Shown here one piece after another: positions 1 to 11,536 of a stretch of 64,000 bases of DNA. Within the stretch, counting starts at the first letter, position 1. The number at the start of each line of letters is the position of its first letter. The stretch covers positions 70,221,184 to 70,285,183 of the forward strand of contig CM024764.1 of NCBI GenBank assembly GCA_014218235.1. The letters run 5' to 3'. Under the pieces are notes generated by a model that had not been told where the DNA came from, did no database searches, and saw nothing but the letters and a program-made list of their open reading frames with translations. The translations under genes and the position numbers were made by a program. Source of the DNA: Colocasia esculenta. Taxonomy: Eukaryota > Streptophyta > Magnoliopsida > Alismatales > Araceae.

Positions 1-1740
1 CCCCAGGTTCTTTGTGAGCCAGGCACGTGTGTTTGTTGTGCTCGGGGTTTGTCCCGGTACAGTGTGGTACCGTTGAGGTCTGTGTCGTCTTCCTGGACAC
101 CCTCACTCCTGTGTTTGAGTTGTACGTCCGGCTGAGGGAAAGACGACAGTAGGGCAGCGGCTTGTGTTGGTGGGTGTGCAGTCGCTTGTAGCGCGCTCGT
201 AGTTGGGGGTACGGACACCAGTAGTCGACACTGGTCCCCAGCTAGTCCTGTTTTCCAGTGCCTCACTTTAGGGTGCTCCGGCCAGAGACCCTAGAGGTGC
301 CAGGCATGGACCTGCAGTTGTGTGTCTGCAGGTGTGGTGTTGGTTGGTCTCCACAGTTGTTTGACTTGTTCTCGTGGAGCGGCAGTTGGACCTTTCGTCC
401 GTGACTGCGAGGCTGAGAGGTTGTTCTTGTGTTGTGTTGTCCGGGTTGGATACTGGCCTGATCAGCCAGTATACCGTTCCCGTGTGGTGGCGTCGTTCTT
501 CGCGACTCGTGCTTTGTTAGCTCCAGTTGTGGTTGTGGTGACGTCGTTCCTTTCCGACTCGTGCTTTGCCACTGGCTCTGGTTCGTGAGTTTGTGACTCG
601 TAGTCGAGGTTTGACTCGTTCGAGGTGTGCCCTGGTGTTGGCACAGTTGTGACTGCGATTGTGGCTTGTGGTGTGCCCGAGTGGTGGCACAGTTTCAGCT
701 ATAGATGGTGAGTATTGACTCACCACAAATGTGGTTTAGTTTGCTATGGTGTGCCCTGTTACGGCACTGGTTTACTTGTGGTTTCTGTGCTGGTGCCTTG
801 TGGTAATAGGTACCTGTACCCTGTGTGGGTAATGGTTTGTGGTGGCACGTCGTATACCAGTCTTTCTGGTGTTGACGTGGAACTGTGTTTCGTGGAGGTC
901 GTGTGGTGTGACCTTCCACACAATGTGCTTCACCCTCCCTCGGGTAAGCTACCGTATATGGTTTTCATGTGTGATGGATTGGCCCGCTGTAGCCGATCAT
1001 GTTACTTGGTGTATGTGGTTTCCGACATATTGTGGTTTGGGTATAAAGGGCCAGCTTTTGGTTAACAGCTCTGTTACCCACGTAGTTGAGATTTGCCTGT
1101 GAAGCTTGTAGCTTAGGCAACCAGTCGTTGGAATAATGTGCCTGTGAGGCTTGCGGCCTAGGCATTTCAGTTGTTGAGAGGACTAGCCTATGGTTCCTCT
1201 TTCTTTATAAGGAATATGCATTTGTTTATCAATTACTGTTTAAGCTGTTATTTACATATAAATGTTGTGAGCATAAAATGGTTTGGCTATTGGTGCTGCC
1301 AGTGAGACCCATTGGGGTTGAGGTGTCCGTGGTTACGGTGTTGTTTTGGGTAGCCCCTACTGAGCCAGTGACTTGTTGAGGCTCACTCCCCTACAGTTCT
1401 TTTCAGGGCTTGCCGAGTGTTTGGCTTGCAGCGGCGTTGTGTCAGACTTGTACCACCAGCAGTTGTGTAGTAGTTAGTTGTGTGAGCTTGTGCTCCCTCG
1501 GGGTATGCCCCAAGTAGTTGTACTTTTTAATTGGACATGTATTAATGTAATGTGACAGTTGTAAATTGTTATATGCAGGTATGAGCACATGTACTTTCTT
1601 GTGTCTTATACTATTGTGGTTTGTCTTTTATATTCTTACTGGACACTTGTGTGAGCTATCCCTTGCGAGACTTCGGTCCGTTCGCGGGAGGCGGATCTGG
1701 ATATGGAGCCTTAATGGGCATAAATAGCCCGGTCCGTCAC
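1..1740 (+). mobile_element. 3' part of a Tekay-type LTR (B-like family), cut by the window edge
   Basis: This GT-rich non-coding stretch matches, in order, the right-hand parts of the LTRs ending at 13735, 40896 and 42573. Shared blocks are the 'agccaggcacgtgt' block, the 'gtcgtcttcctggacac' block, 'ctactgagccagtgac' followed by a 'gaggctcac' block, and the terminal 'ccttgcgagac...cgcgggaggcgg...ggtccgtcac' block. It ends within a base or two of 1740. No primer-binding site follows, so it is a solo or truncated LTR rather than the 5' LTR of a plus-strand element. The left end is outside the window, so its TSD cannot be tested. Small ORFs here are compositional and are not called as genes. 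Confidence 0.75.
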
Positions 1741-3212
1741 CTTAGTTGTCGGTTTCCTGAGAGTATGTGCCATGGCTAAGGTCCTTATGACCACATGCCT
1801 TATCTTCCACTGTTTCTCTGTAAAAGATTCAGAGATTGGTTGTATTTCACAGCTCGGTCAGGTCGGCAAATTCTTGGTCGTATGCCTTCTTCCGTCCACA
1901 ACTAGAAGAAGAACTTCATCTTCATTTATTGTCTGACTGGATGGCCCTTTCCAACCTCTTGGTCCACAATAAACATCCAAGATAAAACCTTCCACCCTCT
2001 AACTCTTGATGCATCTGAGCTCTCGAAGTTCGAGTCTCTATAGGCGGTGGAGCCTCCCGACCTATTCGAACCTTCCGAGAAGCTGTTCGAGCTGATTGCC
2101 GAGGCCGACCGAGGTCTGATTTTCTTTTTGATGATTTATCTTCGCCATTCATCACTTCCAAGAATTAATCATCTTTCTCATTTTTCAGCAATGGTCGACA
2201 AGGGCAAGTCCGCTCCTTCTGCAAAAGAGGGCAGCATCTCCCTCTCTGTGATGGCCAAGCGCAAGGTCTTGTCGCAGGGCAAGAAGAGTGCAAGCCGAGG
2301 AGCAAAGCGTGCTCATCCAGCTAAAGCTGATGTTTTTGTCGCCACTCCTACGTCCTCAGCCCCCCAGAAGTAGTCGCAGTTACTGGAGAAGAGGGTCCGA
2401 CCAAGCATCTTCGACGAACCTCGGGGTCAGCGTCGACTGAGGTTACCGCCTCGGGCTCCTCCCAGTAGCGGGGACCCGAGCTGTCGAGAGAACTTAGCGC
2501 CACTGATTGGGGGCGCCAGTCACTCCCTGCCAGAGCCAAGGCCTGCGCCTTGGCCCAGAAGCCTCACCAAATCATCGACGACTTCTATACGTCAGTGCAG
2601 AGTCAAATGGCATCGTTCGAGGTGCTTTTTACATTGGGCTGAGGCCTCCATAGCATCCTCTGAGGTGCGACTTTCTGAGGCCGAGAAGAAGGTCTCCGCT
2701 AAGAAGGAGCTTCGAGCCAAGGAAGCCGATCAGGTGGATAAGGACGATGATAACACTGGCAAACTCCTCAAGTCCCTTTAGGCCAAGAAGGAAGCACACA
2801 AAGCTGAGCTTTTGGCCCACGAGGAGACCAAGGCTGGCGTCGTACAGCTTGTGGTTGACGAGCGAAAGAATGTCGTAGATGAGCCATGAATCCACAAGGC
2901 TCAAGGCTGAGGTTGTCAAACTCTTCCAAGAAGGGTACGACTTCTGCCTCGACTGTGTGAGGGAACAGTTCCCTAACCTCGACCTCTCCGAGATGGTGAT
3001 CGCAGATAGAGGAGACGAGGAGGCAGATGCCGACGACGATGACGAGAGCATCATTGTGACCATTGACGATATGTACTAGCTGATGTCATTGAAGAGAGGG
3101 CCTCTATGCCACTTCTGAAGTCGTCATCGTCGAGAAACCTATCGATCCCGACAACGAGGGGACTCAGGCTGGAATAGACAACTTCGTTGAGGCCTCAGTG
3201 CCCGAGCAATAG
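1741..3212 (+). pseudogene. Antisense ORF remnant of the Tat-lineage element E
   Basis: Element E is transcribed leftwards, so this plus-strand reading lies antisense between its pol and its 3' LTR. That is the position of the extra antisense gene known in some Tat elements (RIRE2/Grande/Retand type). Reading in pieces I see an aromatic block (KKNF...GWPFPTSW, about 1900-1970), an acidic block (about 2050-2113), a basic KRK/KKSA block (about 2245-2340), a Lys/Glu/Ala-rich coiled-coil-like stretch (about 2660-2880), a GYDFCLDCVREQFPNLDLS block (2937-2993), and an acidic tail ending VPEQ-stop at 3210-3212. A candidate 75-bp GT-AG intron spans 2114-2188. Stops near 1909 and 2041 and several frameshifts break it, and it is cut off at 1740 by the LTR. 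Its function is unknown; the family assignment rests on layout and motif memory. Confidence 0.6.
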
Positions 3213-3540
3213 GCTCAAATGTACTCACCATCCTCTGGACGCCAAGGCCTTTTGTATCTTCTTTTATATCAATACTACTTCTCTTCGCCAATCACAAACG
3301 TCGTTGCCAATTACGACTATTCTTGTTCGGGTCGTCGGCTAATGTCGAGAACTAGCCCTTCGATAGTATTCGGTTCTAGGCAGCCTGGCACTACCTAACC
3401 ATAGTGACCTCGTGTGTGATCGATGAGTTGAGTGTTAGTTCAGTCAGGTGGTTGGAGCATCCGAGAGTGCGAAAGAGATCTCGCCGACATTCACATCCTT
3501 TTGCTTTAAGCAACATTGCAGCCTTTTTGGTTCCCGACAA

Positions 3541-3865
3541 GTGCCGAAGCGACCTCATCTAGCGAACTACAACACCCTCGAACTACGCAAGTGCCTAAGC
3601 GACCTCGCCTTCATATCTCATCGTTCATCATCTTTCGGCTCATAACGAGTGCCGAAGCAACCTCATCTTGTGAACTACGACTTTCTCAAATTGTGCGAGT
3701 GCCTAAGTGACATCGCCTTCACATGTGATCGAACGTTGTCTCTCAGTTCCTGACGAGTGCCGAAGCGACCTTGTCCAGCGAACTATGACGTCATATCGTG
3801 CTAGTGCCGAAGCGACCTCGACTTTGAGTTTTGTGAGTGCCGAAGCGACCTCGTGTATGAATTTG
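3541..3865. repeat. Degenerate direct repeats in the 3' region of element E
   Basis: Seven copies of a 20-bp core beginning 'gtgccgaagcgacct' start at 3541, 3591, 3649, 3699, 3757, 3804 and 3837. The spacing alternates about 50 and 58 bp at first, which suggests an older unit of about 108 bp. They lie just downstream of the end of pol in E's own orientation. Confidence 0.8.
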
Positions 3866-3911
3866 GCCCGTGATCAACTCAAAATAAAATAAATTCAAAT
3901 TCATTGATATT

Positions 3912-5083
3912 TTAGAGGTAATAACATCGTAGATGTTCAGCACTCCATGTCCTCGGAATTTCCGATTCACTCAAGTCAGCCAGACGGTAGGCACCATGAC
4001 CGAGGTCTTTGACCACACGGTATAGACCTTCCCACTTTGGAGAGAGCTTACCATCTGTTGACCACAGATCCGAGATCGTAAGATTGCACAAGACGAGATT
4101 GCCGACGCCAAAATGTCTTGGCCTGACGTTAGCGTCAAACTTCCACTTCATCCTCTGTTGATATGCTTCCATTCGGGCAGCAGCATCGTTCCGTCGTCCT
4201 TCGATCAGGTCCAATTCAGCACACAGCGATCGGTCATTACTCTCATGCTCGAAGTCCAAAACTCTTTCCGAGGGCACGAGCAATTCCACGGGGGTCACCG
4301 CCTCCACCCCAAAAGCGAGCATGAAAGGGGACTCCCTTGTTGCTTCTCGGGGCGTGACATGATAGGCCCAGAGCATGAGGGAGAGCTCCTCAGCCTAATG
4401 CCCCTTCAGGTAGTCCAAGCGCTTTTTCAGTCCATTAAGAAGTGTTCGGTTGGTCACCTCAGCCTGCCCGTTAGACTGAGGATGGGCGACCAAAGTGAAT
4501 CGATGGTCGATGCCGAGCTTCTCGTAATTTCGACAAATCTTGCGTTTTCGAACTGTTTGTCGTTGTCAATGATGAGCATCCTCGGTAGACCAAATTGGCA
4601 GATGATATTCCTCCAGATGAACCCCCAGGCGTTGGCGTTAGTTATTTTTACCAACGGCTCAGCTTCGACCCACTTCGTGAAGTAGTCAACTCCGACGATG
4701 ATGAATTTTCGCTGACCTGAAGCCGGAGGGAATGGGCCAAGGATGTCTATTCCCCATTGTGCGAAAGACCATGGGGTTGTCAATGGAGTGAGGCTTGATG
4801 GTGGTTCCCGATCCACTCTACTGAAAAGCTGACATTGTTGGCACCATCTGACATAGCCCTCAGTGTCCTTCAGCATGGTTGGCCACCAGTAACCTTGTCG
4901 GGTTACCCTTCGGACCAACGACGGAGCTCCGGTATGGCTTCCGCACGTGCCTTCATGCACCTCCCGTATGATCTCTTCGGCTTGGTCAGGGCTTACACAA
5001 TGCAGGTGTGGATAATCAAAGCTTTTCTTGTAGAGGACATCTCCAATCATGAAGAATCTCAATGCTCATCTTTTTGTTTTTGA
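3912..5083 (-). pseudogene. Integrase of Tat-lineage Gypsy element E (broken)
   Basis: The integrase joins element cDNA to host DNA. The upstream part (5062 down to 4454) has the HHCC zinc-binding region (HEGTCGSH, then CQQCQLF) and the start of the catalytic core (WGIDILGPFPPASG, VDYFTKW). The usual second-aspartate block reads IIDNDKQF, so the normal SDNG-type motif is altered. A frameshift or damaged section near 4380-4460 separates it from the C-terminal part (4376 down to 3912), which has the SPFMLAFG and basic-tail motifs (LSPKWEGLYRVV, GAYRL) and ends LRCYYL. It is the last pol domain before the repeats at 3541-3865. It is non-functional as it stands. Confidence 0.9.
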
Positions 5084-5133
5084 TGCTTCTTCTTGGTTTT
5101 CTGGAAGCAGCCCGTCTCAGATAAATTTCAAGA

Positions 5134-6190
5134 TCAGGTCATCCACGTTGGCTCTACTCTTGTGCACAGGATTTCCACCGAAGTCCCCACAAAAGGCTCA
5201 CAGAGTTCTTCTACGAGTACCGAAGCTTTGAGGTGGTGGTCCGAGGTCACCATGTACTTAGAAAGTGCATCGGCGTGGGAGTTCTCGGCCCTCGGGATCT
5301 TTAAGAGCTCGGCCGACTCAAAATCGCCCATCAATCTCAAGACCTCGTTCATCTACAACACAAGCTTCTCTTCTCGTGCTTCGAAGTCTTTCAAAACTTG
5401 GTAGACGACCAGTTGTGAGTCACTGTAGATGAGAACTTGTGTTGCTCCTAGCTATCTTGCCATCTGGAGTCCTGAGATGACAACCTCGTACTCATCCACA
5501 TTATTAGAAGCTGAGAATCTGAAGCGAATCGCATACCTTAGGATGAGGCCTTCCGGAGAATGGAGGATGACGCCAACTCCACTACCCTGGGAGTTCGATG
5601 CTCCATCCACATAGACCTCCCAAATTGTGACGATATCCTTCTTCTCGGGCGGTCTCTCCGCTCCTTCAGAGATGAAGTCAGCGAGAGCTTGAGCTTTGAT
5701 TGCGACCCGAGGTCTGTAGGTGATATCAAATTCGCCAAGCTCAATGGCCCATTTCGCCAATCTTCTGAGGCCTCTGGGCGATAGAGCACCTGCTTAATGG
5801 GGTTGTTGGTGAGGACGACGATTCTATGGGCTTGGAAGTATGACCTGAGCTGCCGTGCCGCCATTACAAGTGTGTAACTTGCTTTCTCTATGTCGGAGTA
5901 GCACTGCTCATCTCCCCACAAGGCTTTGCTTGTGTAGTAGACCAGCAAATGTTCCCATCCCTCCTCCCGCACAAGCACCGAATTGATGGAATGATTGGTA
6001 GCTGAGAGATATAACAATAGCTCTTCCCCAGGTAGAGGCTTGCTAAGCGTGGGAACGCCGGCCAGGTATGCCTTGAGCTTGTTGAAGGCCTTCTGGCAGG
6101 CGTCGATCCACTCGAACCGTCCTTTCCTCAATACGTTGAAGAATGGCCTACAATGCTTTGTCGACCTAGACGTGAATCTGCTCACGGTTG
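5134..6190 (-). pseudogene. RNase H and second (archaeal-type) RNase H of element E
   Basis: Two RNase H-like regions follow reverse transcriptase, a layout typical of the Tat lineage. The first (about 6185-5740) contains FEWIDACQKAFNKLK, LLVYYTSKAL and DIEKASYTLVMAARQLR. It then passes into the linker WAIELGEFDITYRPR. The second (about 5640-5400) has the start motif EVYVDGASNSQGSGVGVIL and the block SASNNVDEYEVVISGLQMAR. The last piece, with IPRAENSHADALS, is at about 5300-5250. A frameshift near 5745-5760 and further breaks near 5350-5450 separate these parts. The domains normally degrade the RNA strand during reverse transcription; this copy is dead. Confidence 0.88.
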
Positions 6191-6900
6191 TGATTCAACC
6201 ATTGAGCCTTTGTACCTCCTTAACGGTCCTTGGTGCCGACATGTCAATGATCGCCTGCACCTTGTCAGGGTTGACGTCGATTCCTCAGCTAGTGACGAGA
6301 TAGCCTAGGAGATTTCCTACTCGAACGCTAAAGACGCACTTTTCGGGGTTCAACTTCATCCGTACAATCGCAAAATCCTAAAGTCTTCGGCCAGGTCGCG
6401 GGCATGGTGCTCTATACATCGGCTCTTGACCAACATGTTGTCAATGTATATCTCCATCGTCCCCCCGATCTGATGCTCGAACATCATGTTGACGAGCTGC
6501 TGGTACGTTGCCCCTGCATTTTTTAGTCCAAAGGGCATTCGGGTAAAATAGTACAGACCTTTTTTTATGGTGAAATCCATCTTCTCCTCATCCTCGGGTG
6601 CCATCCTTATCTGATGATACCCCGAGTAGGCATCGAGGAAACTCAAGAGCTCGTGACCCGTTGTGGAGTTGATGAGTTGGTCAATGCGAGGAAGCGGGAA
6701 ACTGTCCTTTGGGCATGCCCTGTTCAGGTCGGTGAAGTCCACACACATGCACCACTTCCCATTCGCTTTCTTCATGAGGACGACGTTCGCTACCCACTCT
6801 GGGTAGATGACATCATGAACTGTCCCCGCGCGTAGGTACTTTACGAAGCCGTCGTCTACTGCCTCCTACCGATCAGTTGACAATGGCTGCTTCTTCTGAC
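6191..6900 (-). pseudogene. Reverse transcriptase of element E (catalytic site altered)
   Basis: The block 6775 down to 6356 is a clear Gypsy reverse transcriptase: KWCMCVDFTDLNRACPKD, PLPRIDQLI, LLSFLDAYSGYHQI, MPFGLKNAGATYQ. The catalytic YxDD box reads YIDNMLVKS, so the second aspartate is asparagine, a G-to-A change on this strand. The flanking parts (6900-6780 and 6350-6190) continue the domain with frame breaks. It lies between protease and RNase H in the expected order for the family. Confidence 0.9.
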
Positions 6901-7139
6901 CCACTGGTCGGACACTTGGGTCAATATTCAAATGATGTTGGATGACCCTTGATCCTAGGAAGGTCATCTTCCGACCATGCGAAGACATCGTCATTTGCCT
7001 TTAGGAAAATTACCAGCTGCTCTTCTAACTCCTAGAGCTCGGCATCGATGACTAGCGCCCACTAGCTTGAGATTTTGGATTGCTTTGTATGCTCGGCAGG
7101 TCCGTGCCTCTCCGAGCTCTGATCAGGAATACTTTCATA

Positions 7140-7830
7140 CTAAAACATTACTGGTTCTTTTGCCTTGATGGAGTTTACATAACATCTCCATGCCTCGGTT
7201 TGGTTCCCCACGACCTCACCTACTCCGCTCGGCATTGAGAACTTCAGTCTTTGGTGATAGGTCGACAGGATGCCTCCCAGTTTGCCTAGCAAACCTCGAC
7301 CAAAAATCACGTTGTAGGCCGACTTCACTTTTACCACAAGGAAGTCAGTCTCTACGGTTACATGGCGCGGTCGGGTGCCAGGGGTGACTTTTAACTTAAT
7401 TAAACCCTCGATGTTCATCGGAGTTACACTAAACCCTAAAAGGGGAGTGGCCACTGGTTTCAGCTCGGAGCTCAACTTGGTCATCTTTACTAATCAGTCG
7501 TAAAAGAGGACATCGGGAGGGGCTCCATTATCTACTAGAATTCTATGTACATCGTACCCATCGACGTCGGTGTGTATAGCTAGCGCTTCATCATGGGGGA
7601 GATTGAGGCGGACTATGTCCTCTTCAGAGAAGGAAATGAGCCCTCCAACCCCCGGAGCATGCCTAATAGGACTCGACCATGCCGCAGGCGCATACGACTT
7701 TCGCTTCCTTTTACTATCGCCACCACCTGCCGACCCACCCACCAGCACCAGGTCCGCTCCCTTGCCACTAGGGTCTCCATGCTCCTCGGGGGCAGTGGCT
7801 CTCGGCTTCCCTTCTATAAAATTCCGATGA
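7140..7830 (-). pseudogene. Protease region of element E
   Basis: The minus-strand reading 7877-7494 contains ISFSEEDIVRLNLPHDEALAI, then YDVHRILVDNGAPPDVLFYD, the Tat version of the aspartic protease active site, with DNG where DSG or DTG is common. A frame break near 7490 leads to the rest of the domain (7484-7140): SVTPMNIEGLIKLKV, VVKVKSAYNVIFGRGLLGKLG. It normally cuts the gag-pol polyprotein. The stretch 6900-7139 between protease and RT holds degraded linker with no clean frame. Confidence 0.85.
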
Positions 7831-8191
7831 TGCCATGCTGTAGCATCTTCGCGATCTTTGCTTTGAGGCTTCGGCACTGGTTGGTCGTGTGCCCGAAGTC
7901 CTTGTGGTAGTCGCAGTAGAGGTTGTCCCCTCGCTCCGAAGGAGGCCCTGTCATCAACTCGGGGTGCCGAAATCCCAGCAGCTTCTTTATAATAGGCAGA
8001 ATTTTCGAGGGAAGCCTGCTGAAGTGAGGTAGATCCCTGCTTCTGTGGTGCTCGTCTGGGGGGCGGCTCGGATTAGGTCACCTTGGTATCCCACGCGTCG
8101 GGGTTCCTCCTTCTTCACTCTCTTTGGGGACGACATTCTACTAGTCGATCCCACCTCAGATGGTCAACCGAGCTTCCCTGTTGCACGGAGG
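7831..8191 (-). pseudogene. C-terminal gag of element E with a zinc-binding motif
   Basis: Reading leftwards from 8191, the frame includes FSRLPSKILPIIKKLLGFRHP, then YCDYHKDFGHTTNQCRSLK, the histidine-rich zinc-binding knuckle found in Tat gag proteins. Frame changes occur near 7860-7880, before the protease. The upstream part of the same gag is displaced to the right by solo LTR G and resumes at 11226. Confidence 0.8.
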
Positions 8192-8196
8192 GTGGA
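8192..8196. repeat. Target-site duplication GTGGA, left copy, of solo LTR G
   Basis: The five bases before the TG of the LTR equal the five after its terminal CA (11221-11225). They mark a single insertion into E's gag. Confidence 0.9.
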
Positions 8197-11100
8197 TGTA
8201 GCAACTTGAAAATTTTAAATGTGATAAATAAATTTAAATTAGAATAAAGTGTGATTAAATTAAAACCCATTAAGTCAAATTAGGACATGGGTTTACATCA
8301 ATGGTCCATACATGAATTAATGGACCCAAAAGTGAAGAGCCCAAGTTGGATTAGAGATAATTAATGTTAAATTCGTACTTAAAATATAAATAAATATAAA
8401 AAGGATAGGATAATCACTATTTAAACTTCTAATTATCCTAAAAAGAGCCCTAGACCTACCCAAACCCCTTGGCCACGGATCTAGAGTCCACCCTATGCTA
8501 AATAGAAGGATAAAAGGCTATAAAAGGGAGATAATTATGGGAAATTTGGAGTTGGATCAGAGGGGAGAGTTCTAAGTGAACAAGGAGACTTTAAACATAC
8601 AAAACTCTCCATTCTCATCTCTAGTCAACCCTAGGCACCCTCTAGAGCTTGGAGAACGAGGAGAAGAAGCACTTGGACGTGAAGATCAAGGAAGTGGAGG
8701 CTAGGTACAAGGGGATTTCATTTTCTTCAACCTTTCTGCCCTAGGATTTCCAAGCGTAAAAAGGTAGGCAATCTCTCAAGCAAAAACTAATTAACTTCGA
8801 CCTCATGATCCCATCTTTGGAAGTCCCATATTTTCCTTAATTTTTATTGTGCCATTTAGGAGTATTTCATGCTCCAATTCCTGTTGAGAACATGTAACCA
8901 AACCCTCATGTTCACCCTAATTCTATGTTCATGATTGAATTCGTGCCATGAAACTTTTATCCTACATACTACATGATGTTAGGAATCTAATGACCCTATT
9001 TTCCCTAATTTTCACCAAGTATCCTATTCAAATTTATTCATTTTCTACCGTTGTATCAGATTTTTGGTTCATCACAAAGTACCTTGTACATAGCATGACC
9101 ATACCTTGATAGAAATCAAATTACTCTTTGCTGTTAACACTTCTATATGTCTAGTTTCATTTAAAATTGATTTCACGATTTGTCATCATGTATACGAATT
9201 TATATGTATTTTTGAATAGCCCTATGTCAAGTCATGGAGGACTGGACCCAGTTCCAAAGTGAACCAGTTCACTTTTGGGGATTGACCGGACCCTCTGAGA
9301 ACGTGACGGCCCGACCCGTCACGATTCTCAGAAGGTCGTGACAGAGAGGCACGTCGCGACATGAACGTGACGGCCCGACACATCGCGTTCTTCACACCCT
9401 GTACCGATTGGCCTAAACGCGACAGACCCTTACATCGCATTCTGGACCGTTTGCTCAAATCGCGACCGATCACCCCATCTCTATTACAGTAGTAATCGAT
9501 TTGCCTGACCAAGTTCTTGTGAACGCGACTGACCTACCCGTCGCGATTTAAACGCGATAGGTACCCCCGTCACGTTCTTACTATGTTAACCAGAACCTTA
9601 AATTTTCATGCAAATGGTGTTAATTAAGCCATTTAATCATTGTTTAACTCTTTCCATATAATGTTATGAACAGTAACGACATGTTATGAATAATGGGTAT
9701 TAATCTCATGATTTCTATTAATTAAAAGATGTGTGCACGATTATCTCTTGTTAATTTGATTATCTTACACATGCACACACTAGACATAACTCTTTGCCAT
9801 GAAACCTTACCAAATTTACTCCATAATATATATGGTAGTTAAGTGCAATTATTCATATAAATTCCTTATTTATTTTAAATAACTTGTCTGTGTTTATTCG
9901 CTTGTTTTGAACATTGTTATCGCGTCCCTCTGCCTTCGAACACTCAAGGCGTGATAGACAATTGTTTCTATACACACTTCTATCTTGGCTTAGACGACCT
10001 CTCCATTGGCAATACTCCTGACAGGACCAGGAACTCATTGTCAAGGCCTCCGTGAGACTTCTTGGCTTTTGGCGGACGTCCATTCCCGACGAGTAGGTTG
10101 TACCATCAATACCTATTTTACCCTTAGGGATCAACATGATCCAATGGCCTTAGTTTGTTCTTTCTTATCTTGAGATCATGTCGGACCTCTGGCCTGTGTT
10201 CGTAGCACGGCTATTGGGCGGTTGTGACTTCTACCGGACTGCCGGCACACAATTGTGTTGTGCAACTATTACTATCGCTTGTTTATTGTCGTTTTACGAA
10301 TACGACCCTAGTTCTCATCTATACTCTTGTACTCTCATCTATTCACGTTCTCTCTGTACTCTCATCTATTCATCAATTACTCTCATTTATTCTTGGTACT
10401 CTATTTGGCTATCCATTTGATTGTCTAAGATAACAAACATAATCATGCCAGGCAACATTTTAAAGGGCCCGATCTGGCCTTTGGAGGTGTGCCCGAAAGG
10501 CTATAACTCGCAGAGGTTTAATGATCAGGGTATACGGCAAAATACCCAAGCGCCATACTATCAAGATTTAATCGAAGACAATCAATCACTATACTATGTT
10601 CTCTCGGTTGACAAAAAGTTCGACCAAACATGCTATCTCTACTAGTGCACTTTTGTGCAACGTTACATGCTATTTCGCTATATGACCAATTTGTTATCAT
10701 GCTTGTTGTGCTATTTTCATGTGAAAAGTACCATCGTTCTCTTTCTATCATGCGACGTTACTCTCTTGACTATACTTGATCGTTCTCTATAGTTATCCTG
10801 CTTGACAAGACATTAATCACTTAAAGCATGCCTATTTACATGAGATATTAAGTCCTACTGGGCGATTATCGCTCATCCTACGTTATTTATTTCATGTGTT
10901 TCAGGTGAGTCTGATGGAGACTACCACACTCACGAGGAAGGAGATGAGGAAGTACAAGAGTGACTAGTCTTTCTGACAACCAAAGCTTTGAGTAGTTAGT
11001 TAGTTGATAGACAATTGTATTAGTTTGGATTGAATAAAGTACTCTGGGTCCATAGTTTTGGCTCTGAATGATTATTGTAATAGATAAATTAGTGGAATTA

Positions 11101-11220
11101 TTAATGAAGTTGGATTGTTTGACATTATTCTAATTTGTGAAATGGTTTGATGTTATTTCTCTCTCTACACTATTTATTTAACTGTATTATCACTCTGATA
11201 TTCTGTGTTGGGGCGTTACA
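8197..11220 (+). mobile_element. Solo LTR G, 3.0 kb, Gypsy Tekay-like
   Basis: It starts TGTAGCAACTTG, ends GGGGCGTTACA, and is flanked by exact 5-bp TSDs. No PBS, gag or pol lies between, so internal sequence was lost by LTR-LTR recombination. The orientation is inferred from a short block near 10855-10910 (TACTGGGC, then CTCATCCTACG, then CAGGTGAG), which matches the equivalent block in LTRs A and B. The middle (9230-9560) has many 'cgcgac'/'cgtgac' motifs that also appear in the other Tekay LTRs here. Short ORFs inside are not genes. Confidence 0.88.
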
Positions 11221-11225
11221 GTGGA

Positions 11226-11536
11226 CTCCAATCACACGTACTTTTGCATGCGAGACAGAAGGTCAGAAAGACTTATCGGAGGCTTCTTGGTGACGGACGA
11301 CACAAACGGCGCATTAGAGCAGACCCTCGTGAGAATGTTGACTGTTGTCCTCAAGTCTAGGTCTATCACCTTCATGACCTCGAGTTGGAGCCTATTGGAG
11401 TAGTCACGAAAGAGCTCGGCTTCCTTTTGTGCAACCAATGATAGGTTGTCGGTGCACAAAGAGTGTTGCACCGTGTTGTAGATATGATCTAGAAAGTGTT
11501 GTGCCAGGTCGGTGAAGTTTGTCACTGAGCACACTG
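11226..11536 (-). pseudogene. Middle part of E gag (capsid-like region)
   Basis: Reading leftwards, this encodes CSVTNFTDLAQHFLDHIYN, then AQKEAELFRDYSNRLQLEV, then KKPPISLSDLLSRMQKY, the conserved core of plant Gypsy gag. It is bounded on the right by element A at the CACTG duplication and on the left by solo LTR G at the GTGGA duplication. The reading frame continues across element A into 42579 onwards once one copy of the duplication is ignored, which shows that both pieces were one gene. Confidence 0.9.
11532..11536. repeat. Target-site duplication CACTG, left copy, of element A
   Basis: It equals 42574-42578 immediately after the right end of element A. The two copies are 31 kb apart because of later nested insertions. 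Confidence 0.92.
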
